Numbered from the stretch's first letter, positions 9,032 through 22,828 are shown. The stretch: 64,000 bases of DNA from Portulaca oleracea (GCA_029582165.1 CM055892.1:4125347-4189346), one strand, 5' to 3'. Translations and numbers: made by a program. Notes: generated by a model not told the origin, from the letters alone.

Positions 9032-11151
9032 CCCCTTTGGCTGCCATACATGACTCTAATAAGGAAAAATATGAATACAAAGACAACTTGCTAGAAATGG
9101 AAAGATTACACTACAAAATGACACATTAACTTGATGTACACCACCCTTGACACCTCAATGAGCCTCTTTCCATAGTTATCCCAATGAAATAAAGACAGAA
9201 TCCATGGCATGTCACCTCACATGGGTGGCTCAACAAGGTAGCAAGTGGGTAAAACAACATGATTGCATACAATGTCAAGAACCAGACAAAAGAATTATTT
9301 CCAAATCCTGTCTGGTTAATAGAATTCCACGAGGGTGCTAAGGCTGAAACTTTATCAGCAGCAAGATCCATTTTCTTGTACCAACTTAGGCTCAAGAATC
9401 ATCCAAAAAGATTTTGTATTGATCAAGTTATGGCCTTGCGAAGTTGGTGCTGCCCAGTTGTGCGTGCAACCTGCACGTCTAAGAAGAAACGCCAAAATGA
9501 ACCCCTTAATGATCTTATTTGGTCTTCTAACCATCTCCGTTGGAAAGATAAAACCTTAAAATGGTAGGATCACTTGTGCTAAGTAGAGAGAGCGCACTTG
9601 ATCATATTGGAAATCAGCCCAACATTACACTAAAAATCGGAATGTTATCTATCCCAAATTGCAATAAACAACTCTTCAATTTCCTAATAGAAGGCCTTAA
9701 GGATAGACTAAATAAGGACCAATTGCATTCCTTCAAGGTCTTGGATCTCCCTTAAAATGAACACCGCTCCCGATGGTGACTAAAATGATGCTCCAAGGAC
9801 CCGGATCCACCTTAAATGGACCCCACAACCAAGTTTCAATTGTTGAGAGGGGAGGGAGGCTTCAAGCAAGATGGCAACCATGGGTGCATCTAAATCGAAC
9901 CAATCCCAATACGGTGCAGACTCCCCTTCTTGAAGAAGAGTTGCCCTCAACTCTTGGGGGTAAAAATCAAGGCATCCTCCGTGAGTTTGTAATCCAACAT
10001 AGGAGATTCCCAAAAGCCCACGCATGGCCACACTGAGAACTCCTCCTTTCTTGATTGAGTAGCGATTCTCAAAGGGGCTGGGGTTATATCTTCTTCATAG
10101 TAGCTTCCTCTTTTAATCCTAGCATTCATTATCTTGTTGAAATCAACAAGATATTCATCACAAGAAAGATAAAAGTTGAGGTAATCATGATGGACCTTAA
10201 TTTCAATCAATCTTGATTCAAGGATTGCCTTGCTAGGTTGATAAGGCATGACCTCCTCTAGTGGAAGTTCTTGAATTGGCTCCCCCTCCTTTAAGGACTC
10301 TTCTTGGACCTCATCAAGCTCAAGGAGCTCTCCTTCCCTAGCCATGAGATGGACATCTTCCATCTCCTGTTGTTCTTCTTGGAAAGCTTTAAGCCACACA
10401 GTAGTGTCTCTTTCAAGATGAGAGGTGACAAAGTTGAATCCTTGCTCATTGGAGTGGTCATATCCCTTCATACATTTCTCAAAAGCCAAGACCCCTTCTA
10501 TTTAGATACTTGGATCTTGTAAGCCTTTAAGAAACTTAGATATCAAGGGCCAAACTAAGGGAGGATCATTCATTTCATGAAGAAGGTTTGGGAAGATATT
10601 GTTCGAGATTATTCTTTTTTTTTTTTGTTGTGATAGCTCTTTTCTTCGCTGGTTTTGTGAGAGAAAATGGAGAGAAAGAAAATGGTAGAAGATGTAAAAC
10701 GGAGATAACAAACTCAAGCACACTAAGCACACTAACCTAGGCTCTGATACCAAATGGAGAGTTTCGTGATGGGCAATGCTTGAGTTTAAGATCAACACTT
10801 GATGAACTAGTAAAGAGAGTGCCGAATACTTCAAGAATGCAAGGATATGGACTTGGCTTAAAGGAAAACTCCACCAACCAAGAACTAACTTTGGCTTAAA
10901 GGATTAATCAACCAACCAAAGTAACAAACCCACCAAGATTAGATAAAGATAAACACCACTAATCTCTAAAGGATTTGGCTTAAACACACCAAAATTAACA
11001 ATGGATAAAGTAATTTAAGACTTGAGGGAAAATTGAGAGCAAAAAGCTTTCAAAGTTTTTCCATAATTCATTATCAAATTTCTATCTTATTCATTAGCCA
11101 AGTTCTTCATTACGAATGAGCTTGTTGGCCCATATATGGATGTCCAAGGCA
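9032..11151 (-). mobile_element. Array unit 2
   Basis: 3' non-coding part, gag 9697-10573, PBS 10740-10752, LTR 10755-11151. Gag lacks about 140 nt around 10375: the capsid-like end and first part of the acidic linker are gone, so AFQEE joins directly to QEMEDVHL. The period to the previous PBS is 2138 bp for that reason. Confidence 0.85.
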
Positions 11152-13428
11152 CCCCTTTAGCTGCCATACATGACCCTAATAAGGAAAAATATGAATACAA
11201 AGACAACTTGCCAGAAATGGAAAGATTACACTAGAAAGTGACACATTAACTTGATGTACTACACACTTGACACCTCAATGAGCCTCTTTCCCAAGTTATC
11301 CCAATGAAATAAAGCAAGAATCCATGGCATGACACCTCAATGGGTTGCTCAATAAGGTAGCAAGTGGGTAAAACACCATGATTGCATACAATGTAAAGAA
11401 CTGGTCAAAAGCATTATTTCCAAATCCTGTCTGGTTAATAGAATTCCACGAGGGTGCTAAGGGTTAAACTTTACCAGCAGAAAGATCAATTTTCTTGAAC
11501 CAATTTAGGCTGAAGAATCATCCAAAAAGCTTTTGTATTGATCAAGTTATGGCCTTGCGAAGTTGGTGTTGCCCAGTTGTGCATCCAGCCTGCACGTCTA
11601 AGAAGAAACGCCAAAATGAACCCCTTATTGATCTTATTTGGTCTTCTAACCATCTCCGTTGGAAAGATAACACCTCAAAATGGTAGGATCACTTGTGCTA
11701 AGTAGAGAGAGCGCACTTGATCATATTGGAAATCAGCCCAACATTACACTAAAAATCGGAATGTTATCTATTACAAATTGCAATAAACAACTCTTGATCT
11801 TTTCCAAGCTCCTAATGAACTTAACCCCTAGAATTCTTAAATTTCCCAATAGAAGGCCTTAAGGACATACCAAATAAGGACTAATTGCATTCCTCCAAGG
11901 TCCGGGATCTACCTTGACATGAACACCGCTCCCGATGGTGACTAAAATGATGCTCCAAGGACCCGGATCCACCTTGAAATGGACCCCACAGCCAAGTTTG
12001 AATTGTTGAGAGGGAAGGGAGACTTCAAGCAAGATGGCAACCATGGGTACTTCTAAATCGAACCAATCCCAATACGGTGCAGACTCCCCTTCTTGAAGAA
12101 TAGTTGCCCTCAACTCTTGGGTGTAAAAATCAAGGCATCCTCCATGAGTTTGTAATCCAACGTAGGAGCTTCCCAAAAGCCCACGCATGGCAACACTGAG
12201 AACTCCTCCTTTCTTGAATGAGTAGCGATTCTTGAAGGGGGCTGGGGTTATCTCTTCTTCATAATAGCTTCCTCTTTCAATCCTAGCATTCATTATCTTG
12301 TTGAACTCAACAAGATATTCATCACAAGAAAGATGAAAGTGTAGGTAATCATGATGGACCTTACTTTCAATTAATCTTGGTTCAAGGATTGCCTTGCTAG
12401 GTTGAGAATGTATGACCTCCTCTTGTGGAAGTTCTTGAATTGGCTCCCCCTCCTTTAAGGACTCTTCTTGGACATCATCAAGCTCAAGGAGCTCTCCTTC
12501 CCTAGCCATGGGATGGACTTCTTCCATCTCCTCTTGTTCTTCCTTTTCAGAAGGGGTTTCTTGTGTTCATTTTCCTCATCATCAACTTGGAAATACTTGC
12601 CAAAGAACTCCCAATTCATGTAGTAATTGAGTTGGCTCCAAGTGGAGATCTTAGGCTTTCCAAGAGCAATCCTTTCTTCTTGGAAAGCTTTAAGCCACAC
12701 AGTAGTGTCTCGTTCAAGATAAGAGGTGATAAAGGTGAATCCTTGCTCATTGGAGAGGTCATATACCTTCATACATTTCTCAAAAGCCAAGACCCCTTCT
12801 ATGTAGATGCTTGGATCTTTTAAGCCTTTAAGCAACTTAGATATCAAGGGCCAAACTAAGGGAGAATCATTCATTTCATGAAGAAGGTTTGGGAAGATAT
12901 TGTTCTAGATTTTTTTTTTGTTGTGATGGCTCTTTTCTTCGTTGGTTTTATGAAAGAAAATGGAGAGAAAGAAAATCGTAGAAAACGGAGATAACAAACT
13001 CAAGCACACTAACCTAGGCTCTGTTACCAAATGGAGAGTTTTGTGATGGGAAATGCTTGAGTTTAAGATGAACACTTGATGAACCAGTAAAGAGATTGCC
13101 GAATACTTCAAGAATGCAAGGATATGGACTTGGCTTAAAGGATTTATCCACCAACCAAGAACTAACTTTGGCTTAAAGGATTAATCAACCAACCAAAGCA
13201 ACAAACCCACCAAGATTAAATAATGATAAACACCACTAATCTCTAAAGGATTTTGCTTAAACAGACCACCATTGACAATGGATAAAGTAATTTAAGACTT
13301 GAGGGAAAATTGAGAGCAAAAAGCTTTCAAAGTTTTTCCATAATTCACTATCAAATTTCTATCTAATTTATTAGCCAAGTTCTTCATTACGAATGAGCTT
13401 CTTGGCCTATATATGGATGACCAAGGCA
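11152..13428 (-). mobile_element. Array unit 3
   Basis: Gag 11859-12874 (1016 nt, so net -1 against the 1017-nt reference; the frame shifts near 12550 where GGTTTCTTG.GTTC has lost a base). PBS 13017-13029 with one substitution (GGCTCTGTTACCA), LTR 13032-13428. Its gag shares the KVYDLSNEQGFTFITSYLERD wording with the inverted units 5-8, which suggests it is close to their source. Confidence 0.85.
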
Positions 13429-15722
13429 CCCCTTTGGCTGCCATACATGACTCTAATAAGGAAAAATATGAATACAAACACAACTTGCTAGAAATGGAAA
13501 GATTACTCCGCAAAGTGACACATGAACTTGATGTACTCCACACTTGACACCTCAATGAGCCTCTTTTCCAAGTTATCCCAATGAAATAAAGCAAGAATCC
13601 ATAGCATAAAACCTCACATGGCTGGCTGAACAAGGTAGCAAGTGGGTAAAACACCATGATTGCATACAATGTCCAGGACCGGTCAAAAGCATTATTTCCA
13701 AACCCTGTCTGGTTAATAGGGATCCACGAGGGTGCTAAGGCTGAAACTCTACCAGATAAAAGATAAAGTTTCTTGAACCAGGTTAGGCTCAAGAATCATC
13801 CAAAAAGCTTTTGTATTGATCAAGTGTTGGCCTTGCGAAGTTGGTGCTGCCCAGTTGTGCATCCAGCCTGCACGTCTAAGAAGAAATTCCAAAATGAACC
13901 CGTTAATGATCTTAATTGGTCTTCTAATCATCTCCGTTGGAAAGATAACATCTCAAAATGGCAGGATCACTTGTGCTAAGTAGAGAGAGCACACTTGATC
14001 ATATTGGAAATCAGCCCAACATTACACTAAAAATCGGAATGTTATCTATCCCAAATTGCAATAAACTACTCTTGATCTTTTCTAAGCTACTAATGAACTT
14101 AACTCCTAGAACTCTTCAATTTCCCAATAGAAGGCCTTAAGGACAGACCAAATAAGGACCAATTGCATTCTTCCAAGGTCCGGGATCTACCTTGAAAAGA
14201 ACACCGCTCCCGATGGTGACTAAAATGATGCTCCAAGGACCCGGATCCACCTTGAAATGGACCCCACAACCAAGTTTCAATTGTTGAGAGGGGAGGGAGG
14301 CTTCAAGCAAGATGGCAACCATGAGTGCATCTAAATCGGCCCAATCCCATTACGGTGCAGACTCCCCTTCTTGAAGAAGAGTTGCCCTCAACTCTTGGGG
14401 GTAAAAATAGGGGCATCCTCCATGAGTTTGTAATCCAACGTAGGAGCTTTCCAATAGCCCACGCATGGCCACACTGAGAACTCCTCCTTTCTTGAATGAG
14501 TAGTGATTCTTGAAGGGGGCTGGGGTTATCCCTTCTTCATAATAGCATCCTCTTTCAGTCCAAGCATTCATTATCTTGTTGAACTAAACAAGATATTCAT
14601 CACAAGAAAGATGAAAGTGGAGGTAATCATGATGGACCTTACTTTCAATCACTCTTGGTTCAAGGATTGCCTTGCTAGGTTGATAAGGCATGACCTCCTC
14701 TTGTGGAAGTTCTTGAATTGGCTCCTCCTCCTTTAAGGACTCTTCTTAGACCACATCAAGCTCAAGGAGCTCTCCTTCCCTAGCCATGAGATGGACTTCT
14801 TCCATCTCCTCTTGTTCTTCCTTTTCACAAGGGGTTTCTTGGTGTTCATTTTCCTCATCATTATCTGGGAAATACTTGCAAAAAAACTCTTCAATTCATG
14901 TAGTAATTGAGTTGGCCCCAAGTGGAGATCTTAGGCTTTCCAAGTGCAATCCTTTCTTCTTGGAAAGCTTTAAGCCACACAGTAGTATCTCTTTCAAGAT
15001 AAGAGGTGACAAAGGTGAATCCTTTCTCATTGGAGAGGTCACATCCCTTCATACATTTCTCAAAAGCCAAGACCCCTTCTATGTAGATGCTTGGATCTTT
15101 GAAGCCTTTAAGAAACTTAAATATCAAGGGCCAAACTAAGGGAGAGTCATTCATTTCATGAAGAAGGTTTGGGAAGATATTGATCGAGATTATTCTTTTT
15201 TTTTTTGTTGTGATAGCTCTTTTCTTCGCTGGTTTTGTGAGAGAAAATGGAGAGAAAGAAAATGGTAGAAGATTGAAAACCGAGATAACAAACTCAAGCA
15301 CACTAACCTAGGCTCTGATAACAAATGGAGAGTTTCGTGATGGGAAATGCTTGAGTTTAAGATGAACACTTGATGAACCAGTAAAGAGAGTTCCGAATAC
15401 TTCAAGAATGCAAGGATATGGACTCGGCTTAAAGGATTAATCCACCAACCAAGAACTAACTTTGGCTTAAAGGATTAATCCACCAACCAAAGCAACAAAC
15501 CCACAATGATTAGATAAAGATAAACACCACTAATCTCCAAAGGATTTGGCTTAAACACATCACTATTAACAATGGATAAAGTAATTTAAGACTTGAGGGA
15601 AAATTGAGAGCAAAAAGCTTTCAAAGTTTTTCCATAATTCACTATCAAATTTCTATCTAATTTATTAGCCAAGTTCTTCATTACGAATGAGCTTCTTGGC
15701 CTATATATGGATGACCAAGGCA
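13429..15722 (-). mobile_element. Array unit 4
   Basis: Gag 14137-15154 (1018 nt, +1 frameshift near 14880-14895). PBS variant at 15311-15323, LTR 15326-15722. Confidence 0.85.
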
Positions 15723-16308
15723 CCCCTTTGGCTGCCATACATGACTCTAATAAGGAAAAATATGAATACAAACACAACTTGCTAGAAATGGAAAGATTAC
15801 ACTACAAAGTGACACATTAACTTGATGTACTCCACACTTGACACCTCAATGAGCCTCTTTCCCAAGTTATCCCAATAAAATAAAGCAAGCATCCATGGCA
15901 TGACACCTCACATGGTTTGCTCAACAAGGTAGCAAGTGGGTAAAACACCATGATTGCATACACTGTCAAGAACCAGTCAAAAGCATTATTTCCGAATCCT
16001 GTCTGGTTAATAATAATCCACGAGAGTGATAAGACTTAAACTTTACCAGCCGAAAGGTCAATTTTCTTGAACCAATTTAGGCTCAAGAATCATCCAAAAA
16101 GCTTTTGTATTGAACAAGTTATGGCCTTGCGAAGTTGGTGCTGCCCAGTTGTGCGTACAATCTGCACGTCTAAGAAGAAACGCCAAAATGAACCCTTTAA
16201 TGATCTAAATTGGCCTTCTAGTAATCTCCGTTGGAAAGATAACATCTTAAAATGGCAGGATCACTTGTGCTAAGTGGAGAGAGCACACTTGATCATATTG
16301 GAAATCAG
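15723..16308 (-). mobile_element. Array 3' non-coding fragment before the first orientation switch
   Basis: Only the PPT side and 3' non-coding part of a minus-strand unit. It stops at GGAAATCAG (16301-16308), where normal units continue CCCAACATTACAC. The next base belongs to a plus-strand LTR. Confidence 0.8.
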
Positions 16309-18269
16309 TATTCTTGAAGTATTCGGCACTCTCTTTATTGGTTAGTGTTCATCTTAAACTCAAGCATTTCCCATCATGAAACTCTCCATTTGGTATCAGA
16401 GCCTAGGTTAGTGTGCTTGAGTTTGTTATCTCCGTTTTCTACCATTTTCTTTCTCTCCATTTTCTTTCACAAAACCAGCGAAGAAAAGAGCCATCACAAA
16501 AAAAAAAAATCTCGAACAATATCTTCCCAAACCTTCTTCATGAAATGAATGATTCTCCCTTAGTTTGGCCCTTGATATCAATGTTTCTTAAAGGCTTAAA
16601 AGATCCAAGCATCTATATAGAAGGGGTCTTGGCTTTTGAGAAATGTATGAAGGTATATGACCTCTCCAATGAGCAAGGATTCACCTTTATCACCTCTTAT
16701 CTTGAGAGAGATACAACTGTGTGGCTTAAAGCTTTCCAAGAAGAAAGGATTGCACTTGGAAAGCCTAAGCTCTACACTTGGAACCAAGTCAATTACTACA
16801 TGAATTGGGAGTTCTTTGGCAAGTATTTCCAAGATGATGATGAGGAAAATGAACACCAAGAAACCCCTTGTGAAAAGGAAGAACAAGAGGTGATGGAAGA
16901 AGTCCATCTCATGGCTAGGGAAGGAGAGCTCCTTGAGCTTGATGAGGTCAAAGAAGAGTCCTTAAAGGAGGAGGAGCCAATTCAAGAACTTCCACAAGAG
17001 GAGGCCATGCCTTATCAACCTAGCAAGGCAATCCTTGAACCAAGATTGATTGAAAGTAAGATCCATCATGATTACCTCAACTTTCATCTTTCTTGTGATG
17101 AATATCTTGTTGAGTTCAACAAGATAATGAATGGTAGGATTGAAAGAGGAAGCAACTATGAAGAAGAGATAACCCCAGCCCCCTTCAAGAATCGCTACTC
17201 ATTCAAGAAACGAGGAGTTCTCAGTGTGGCCATGCATGGACTTTTGGGAAGCTCCTAAGTTGGATTACAAACTCATGGAGGATGCCTTGATTTTTACCCC
17301 CAAGAGTTGAGGGCAACTCTTCTTCAAGCAGGGGAGTCTGCACCGTATTGGGATTGGGCCGATTTAGATGCACCCATGGTTGTCATCTTGCTTGAAGTCT
17401 CCCTCCCCTCTCAACAATTCAAACTTGGTTGTGGGGTGCATTTCAAGGTGGATCCGGGTCCTTGTAGCATCATTTTGGTCACCATCGGGAGCGGTGTTCA
17501 TTTCATGGTAGATCCCGAACCTTGGAGGAATGCAATTGGTCCTTATTTGGTCAGTCCTTAAGGCCTTCTATTGGGACATTGAAGAGTTCTAGGAGTTAAG
17601 TTTATGAGGAGCTTGGAAAAGGTCAAGAGTTGTTTATTGCAATTTGGGATAGATAACATTCCAATTTTTTGTGTAATGTTGGGCTGATTTCCAATATGAT
17701 CAAGTGCGCTCTCTCTACTTAGCACAAGTGATCCCGCTATTTTGAGGTGTTATCATTCCAACGGAGATGGTTAAAAGAACAAATAAGATCATTAAAGGGT
17801 TCATTTATGCGTTTCTTTTTAGACGTGCAGGCTGGACGCACAACTGGGCAGCACCAACTTCGCAAAGCCATAACTTGATCAATACAAAAGATTTTTGGAT
17901 GATTCTTGAGCCTAAATTGATTCAAGAAAATTGATCTTTCTGCTGGTAAAGTTTCAGATTTAGAACCCTCGTGGATCCCTATTAACCAGACAGGATTTGG
18001 AAATAATGCTTTTGACCGGTTCTTAACATTGTATGCGATCATGTTGTTTTACCCACCAGCTACCCTGTTGAGCCAGCCATGTGAGGTATCATGCCATGGA
18101 TTCTTGCTTTATTTTATTGGGATAACTTGGGAAAGAGGCTCATTGAGGTGTCAAGTGTGGAGTACATCAAGTTAATGTGTCACTTTGTAGTGTATTCTTT
18201 CCATTTCTAGCAAGTTGTGTTTGTATTCATATTTTTCCTTATTAGAGTCATATATGGCAGCCAAAGGGG
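16309..18269 (+). mobile_element. Array unit 5 (inverted block, 5'-truncated LTR)
   Basis: Starts inside an LTR (80 bp left, 16309-16388). PBS 16391-16403, A-rich leader, gag 16545-17561, 3' non-coding part, PPT just before 18270. Confidence 0.85.
16545..17561 (+). pseudogene. gag of unit 5 (one nonsense codon)
   Basis: 1017 nt, 338 codons plus stop, with a single in-frame TAA at codon 238 (17256-17258) where other units read TAC. Layout: residues about 1-105 are a capsid-like domain with DPSIYIEGVLAFEKCM, YLERDTTVWLKAFQEE and a Y.NWEFFGKYF end, which fits the D-P-x-x-Y...W...L...F pattern of Retrotrans_gag. Residues about 106-165 are a strongly acidic linker (EKEEQEVMEEV, ELLELDEV). A C-terminal region contains DFYPQELRATLLQ and two near copies of GVHFKVDPGPW about 22 residues apart. 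There is no CCHC zinc knuckle and no pol. Known role of gag: it forms the virus-like particle that packages element RNA. An older upstream frame continues into the leader but lacks an ATG. Confidence 0.75.
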
Positions 18270-20549
18270 TGCCTTGGACATCCATATATGGGGCAAGAAG
18301 CTTATTTGTAATGAAGAACTTGGCTAATGAATTAGATAGAAATTTTATAATGAATTATGGAAAAACTTTGAAAGCTTTTTGTCTCAATTTTCCCTCAAGT
18401 CTTAAATTACTTTATCCATTTTTAATGGTGGTGTGTTTAAGCCAAATCCTTTAGAGATTAGTGGTGTTTATCTATATCTAATCTTTGTGGGTTTGTTTCT
18501 TTGGTTGGTGGACTAATCCTTTAAGCCAAAGTTAGTTGTTGGTTGGTGGAGTTTTCGTTTAAGCCAAGTCCATATCCTTGCATTCTTGAAGTATTCGGCA
18601 CTCTCCTTATTGGTTCATCAAGTGTTCATCTTAAACGCAGGCATTTCCCATCATGAAACTCTCCATTTGGTATCAGAGCCTAGGTTAGTGTGCTTGAGTT
18701 TGTTATCTCCGTTTTCTACCATTTTCTTTCTCTCCATTTTATTTCATAAAACCAGCGAAGAAAAGAGCCATCACAACAAAAAAAAAAAATCTCGAACAAT
18801 ATCTTCCCAAACCTTATTCATGACATGAATGATTCTCCCTTAGTTTGGCCCTTGATATCAATTTTTCTTAAAGGATTAAAAGATCCAAGAATCTACATAG
18901 AAGGGGTCTTGGCTTTTGAGAAATGTATGAAGGTATATGACCTCTCCAATGAGCAAGGATTCACCTTTATCACCTCTTATCTTGAAAGAGATGCTACAGT
19001 GTGGCTTAAAGCTTTCCAAGAAGAAAGGATTGCACTTGGAAAGCCTAAGATCTCCACTTGGAGCCAACTCAATTACTACATGAACTGGGAGTTCTTTGGC
19101 AAGTATTTCCAAGATGATGATGAGGAAAATGAACACCAAGAAACCCCTTGTGAAAAGGAAGAACAAGAGGTGATGGAAGAAGTCCATCTCATGGCTAGGG
19201 AAGGAGAGCTCCTTGAGCTTGATGAGGTCAAAGAAGAGTCCTTAAAGGAGGAGGAGCCAATTCAAGAACTTCCACAAGAGGAGGTCATGCCTTATCAACC
19301 TAGCAAGGCAATCCTTGAACCAAGATTGATTGAAAGTAAGATCCATCATGATTACCTCAATTTTCATCTTTGTTGTGATGATTATCTTGTTGAGTTCAAC
19401 AAGATAATGAATGCTAGGATTGAATGAGGAAGCAATTATGAAGTAGAGATAACCCCAGCCCCCTTCAAGAATCTCTACTCATTCAAGAAACAAGGAGTTC
19501 TCAGTGTGGCCATGCATGGGCTTTTGGGAAGCTCCTACGATGGATTACAAACTCATGGAGGATGCCTTGATTTTTACCCCCAAGAGTTGAGGGCAACTCT
19601 TCTTCAAGAAGGGGAGTCTGCACCGTATTGGGATTGGTTCGATTTAGAAGGACCCATGGTTGCCATCTTGCTTGAAGTCTCCCTTCCCTCTCAACAATTC
19701 AAACTTGGCTGTGGGGACCATGTCAAGGTGGATCCGGGTCCTTGGAGCATCATTTTAGTCACCATCAAGAGCGGTGTTCATGTCAAGGTAGATCCCGGAC
19801 CTTGGAGGAATTCAATTAGTCCTTATTTGGTCTGTCCTTAAGCCCTTCTATTGGGAAATTGAAGAGTTCTAGGGGTTAAGTTCATTAGGAGCTTGGAAAA
19901 GATCAAGAGTTGTTTATTGCAATTTGGAATAGATAACATTCCGATTTTTAGTGTAATGTTGGGCTGATTTCCAATATGATCAATTGCGCTCTCTCTACTT
20001 AGCACAAGTGATCCCACTATTTTGAGGTGTTATCATTCCAACGGAGATGGTTAAAAGACCAAATAATATCATTAAAGGGTTCATTTATGCGTTTCTTTTT
20101 AGACGTGCAGGCTGCACGCACAACTGGGCAGCACCAACTTCGCAAGGCCATAACTTGATCAATACAAAAGATTTTTGGATGATTCTTGAGCCTAAATTAA
20201 TTCAAGAAAATTGATCTTTCTGCTGGTAAAGTTTCAGATTTAGAACCCTCGTGGACCCTTATTAACCAGACAGGATTTGGAAATAATGCTTTTGACTGGT
20301 TCTTAACATTGTATGCAATCATGGTGTTTTACCCACTAGCTACCTTGTTGAGCCAGCCATGTGAGGTGTCATGCCATGGATTCTTGCTTTATTTTATTGG
20401 GATAACTAGGGAAAGAGGCTCATTGAGGTGTCAAATGTGGAGTACATCAAGCTAATGAGTCACTTTGTAGTGTAATCTTTCCATCTCTAGCAAGTTGTCT
20501 TTGTATTCATATTTTTCCTTATTAGAGTCATGTATGGCAGCCAAAGGGG
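18270..20549 (+). mobile_element. Array unit 6 (inverted block)
   Basis: LTR 18270-18665, PBS 18668-18680, gag 18825-19841, 3' non-coding part to the PPT CAGCCAAAGGGG before 20550. A complete unit of 2280 bp. Confidence 0.88.
18825..19841 (+). pseudogene. gag of unit 6 (one nonsense codon)
   Basis: Same 1017-nt length and layout as the unit 5 copy. The only lesion seen is TGA at codon 201 (19425-19427), where other units read AGA. Downstream the frame is open to the normal stop at 19839-19841. Because units 5, 6 and 7 each have a different single stop, their common ancestor probably encoded a full 338-residue gag. Confidence 0.75.
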
Positions 20550-22828
20550 TGCCTTGGACATCCATATATGGGTCAAGAAGCTTATTTGTAATGAAGAACT
20601 TGGCTAATGAATTAGATAGAAATTTTATAATGAATTATGGAAAAACTTTGAAAGCTTTTTGCTATCAATTTTCCCTCAAGTCTTAAATTACTTTATCCAT
20701 TGTTAATGGTGGTGTGTTTAAGCCAAATCCTTTAGAGATTAGTGGTGTTTATCTTTATCTGGTCTTGGTGGGTTTGTTGCTTTGGTTGGTGGATGAATCC
20801 TTTAAGCCAAAGTTAGTTCTTGGTTGGTGGAGTTTTCCTTTCAGCCAAGTCCATATCCTTGCATTCTTGAAGTATTCGGCACTCTCTTTATAGGTTCATC
20901 AAGTGTTCATCTTAAACTCAAGCATTTCCCATCATGAAACTCTCCATTTGGTATCAGAGCCTAGGTTAGTGTGCTTGAGTTTGTTATCTCCGTTTTCTAC
21001 CATTTTCTTTCTCTCCATTTTCTTTCACAAAACCAGCGAAGAAAAGAGCCATCACAAAAAAAAAAAAATCTCGAACAATATCTTCCCAAACCTTCTTCAT
21101 GAAATGAATGATTCTCCCTTAGTTTTGCCCTTGATATCAATGTTTCTTAAAGGCTTAAAAGATCCAAGCATCTACATAGAAGGGGTCTTGGCTTTTGAGA
21201 AATGTATGAAGGTATATGACCTCTCCAATGAGAAGGGATTCACCTTTATCACCTCTTATCTTGAAAGAGATACTACTGTGTGGCTTAAAGCTTTCCAAGA
21301 AGAAAGGATTGCACTTGGAAAGCCTATGATCTCCACTTGGAACCAACTCAATTACTACATGAATTGGGAGTTCTTTGGCAAGTATTTCCAAGATGATGAT
21401 GAGGAAAATGAACACCAAGAAACCCCTTGTGAAAAGGAAGAACAAGAGGTGATGGAAGAAGTCCATCTCATGGCTAGGGAAGGAGAGCTCCTTGAGCTTG
21501 ATGAGGTTAAAGAAGAGTCCTTAAAGAAGGAGGAGCCAATTGAAGAACTTCCATTAGAGGAGGTCATGCCTTATCAACCTAGCAAGGCAATCCTTGAACC
21601 AAGATTGATTGAAAGTAAGATCCATCATGATTAACTCAATTTTCATCTTTCTTGTGATGAATATCTTGTTGAGATCAACAAGATAATGAATGCTAGGATT
21701 GAAAGAGGAAGCAATTATGAAGAAGAGATAACCCCAGCCCCCTTCAAGAATCTCTACTCATTCAAGAAACAAGGAGTTCTCAGTGTGGCCATGCATGGGC
21801 TTTTGGGAAGTTCCTACGTTGGATTACAAACTCATGGAGGATGCCTTGATTTTTACCCCCAAGAGTTTAGGGCAACTCTTCTTCAAGAAGGGGAGTCTGC
21901 ACCGTATTGGGATTGGGCCGATTTAGATGCACCCATGGTTGCCATCTTGCTTGAAGTCTCCCTCCCCTCTCAACAATTCAAACTTGGTTGTGGGGTCCAT
22001 TTCAAGGTGGATCCGGGTCCGTGGAGCATCATTTTAGTCACCATCGGGAGCGGTGTTCATTTCAAGGTTGATCCCGGACCTTGGAGGAATGCAATTGGTC
22101 CTTATTTGGTCAGTCCTTAAGGCCTTCTATTGAGAAATTGATGAGTTCTAGGGGTTAAGTTCATTAGGAGCTTGGAAAAGATCAAGAGTTGTTTATTGCA
22201 ATTTGGAATAGATAACATTCCGATTTTTAGTGTAATGTTGGGCTGATTTCCAATATGATCAAGTGTGCTCTCTCCACTTAGCACAAGTGATCCTGCCATT
22301 TTAAGATGTTATCTTTCCAACGGAGATTATTAGAAGACCAATTTAGATCATTAAGGGGTTCATTTTGGCGTTTCTTCTTAGACGTGCAGGTTGGACGCAC
22401 AACTGGGCAGCACCAACTTCGCAAGGCCATAACTTGTTCAATACAAAAGCTTTTTGGATGATTCTTGAGCCTAAATTGGTTCAAGAAAATTGATATTTCT
22501 GCTGGTAATGTTTCAAATTTAGAACCCTCGTGGATCCCTATTAACCAGACATGATTTGGAAATAATGCTTTTGACCGGTTCTAAACATTGTATGCAATCA
22601 TGGTGTTTTACCCACTAGCTACTGTGTTGAGCCAGCCATGTGAGGTGTCATGCCATGGATTCTTGCTTTATTTTATTGGGATAACTTAGGAAAGAGGCTC
22701 ATTGAGGTGTCAAGTGTGGAGTACATCAAGTTAATGTGTCACTTTGTAGTGTAATCTTTCCATTTCTAGCAAGTTGTGTTTGTATTCATATTTTTCCTTA
22801 TTAGAGTCATGTATGGCAGCCAAAGGGG
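20550..22828 (+). mobile_element. Array unit 7 (inverted block)
   Basis: LTR 20550-20946, PBS 20949-20961, gag 21104-22120, 3' non-coding part, PPT before 22829. A complete unit of 2279 bp. Confidence 0.88.
21104..22120 (+). pseudogene. gag of unit 7 (one nonsense codon)
   Basis: 1017 nt. A single TAA at codon 177 (21632-21634) replaces the TAC read in KxHHDYLNF elsewhere. Otherwise open, with the capsid-like part, acidic linker and duplicated VDPGPW segment all present. Confidence 0.75.

Noticed and set aside
9259..9567. Open frames in the 3' non-coding part (containing TCTSKKKRQNEPLNDLIW-like translations) in many units.
   Set aside because: They are antisense to the element, the frame differs among units, and stops and indels are frequent. 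Better explained as 3' non-coding DNA of the element.
20903..21103. Open sequence upstream of gag ATG through LTR end, PBS and leader in some units, suggesting a longer gag.
   Set aside because: There is no ATG in a conserved place, and it crosses the PBS and an A-run of varying length. The ATG of the MNDSPL/MNDPPL start is shared by units.
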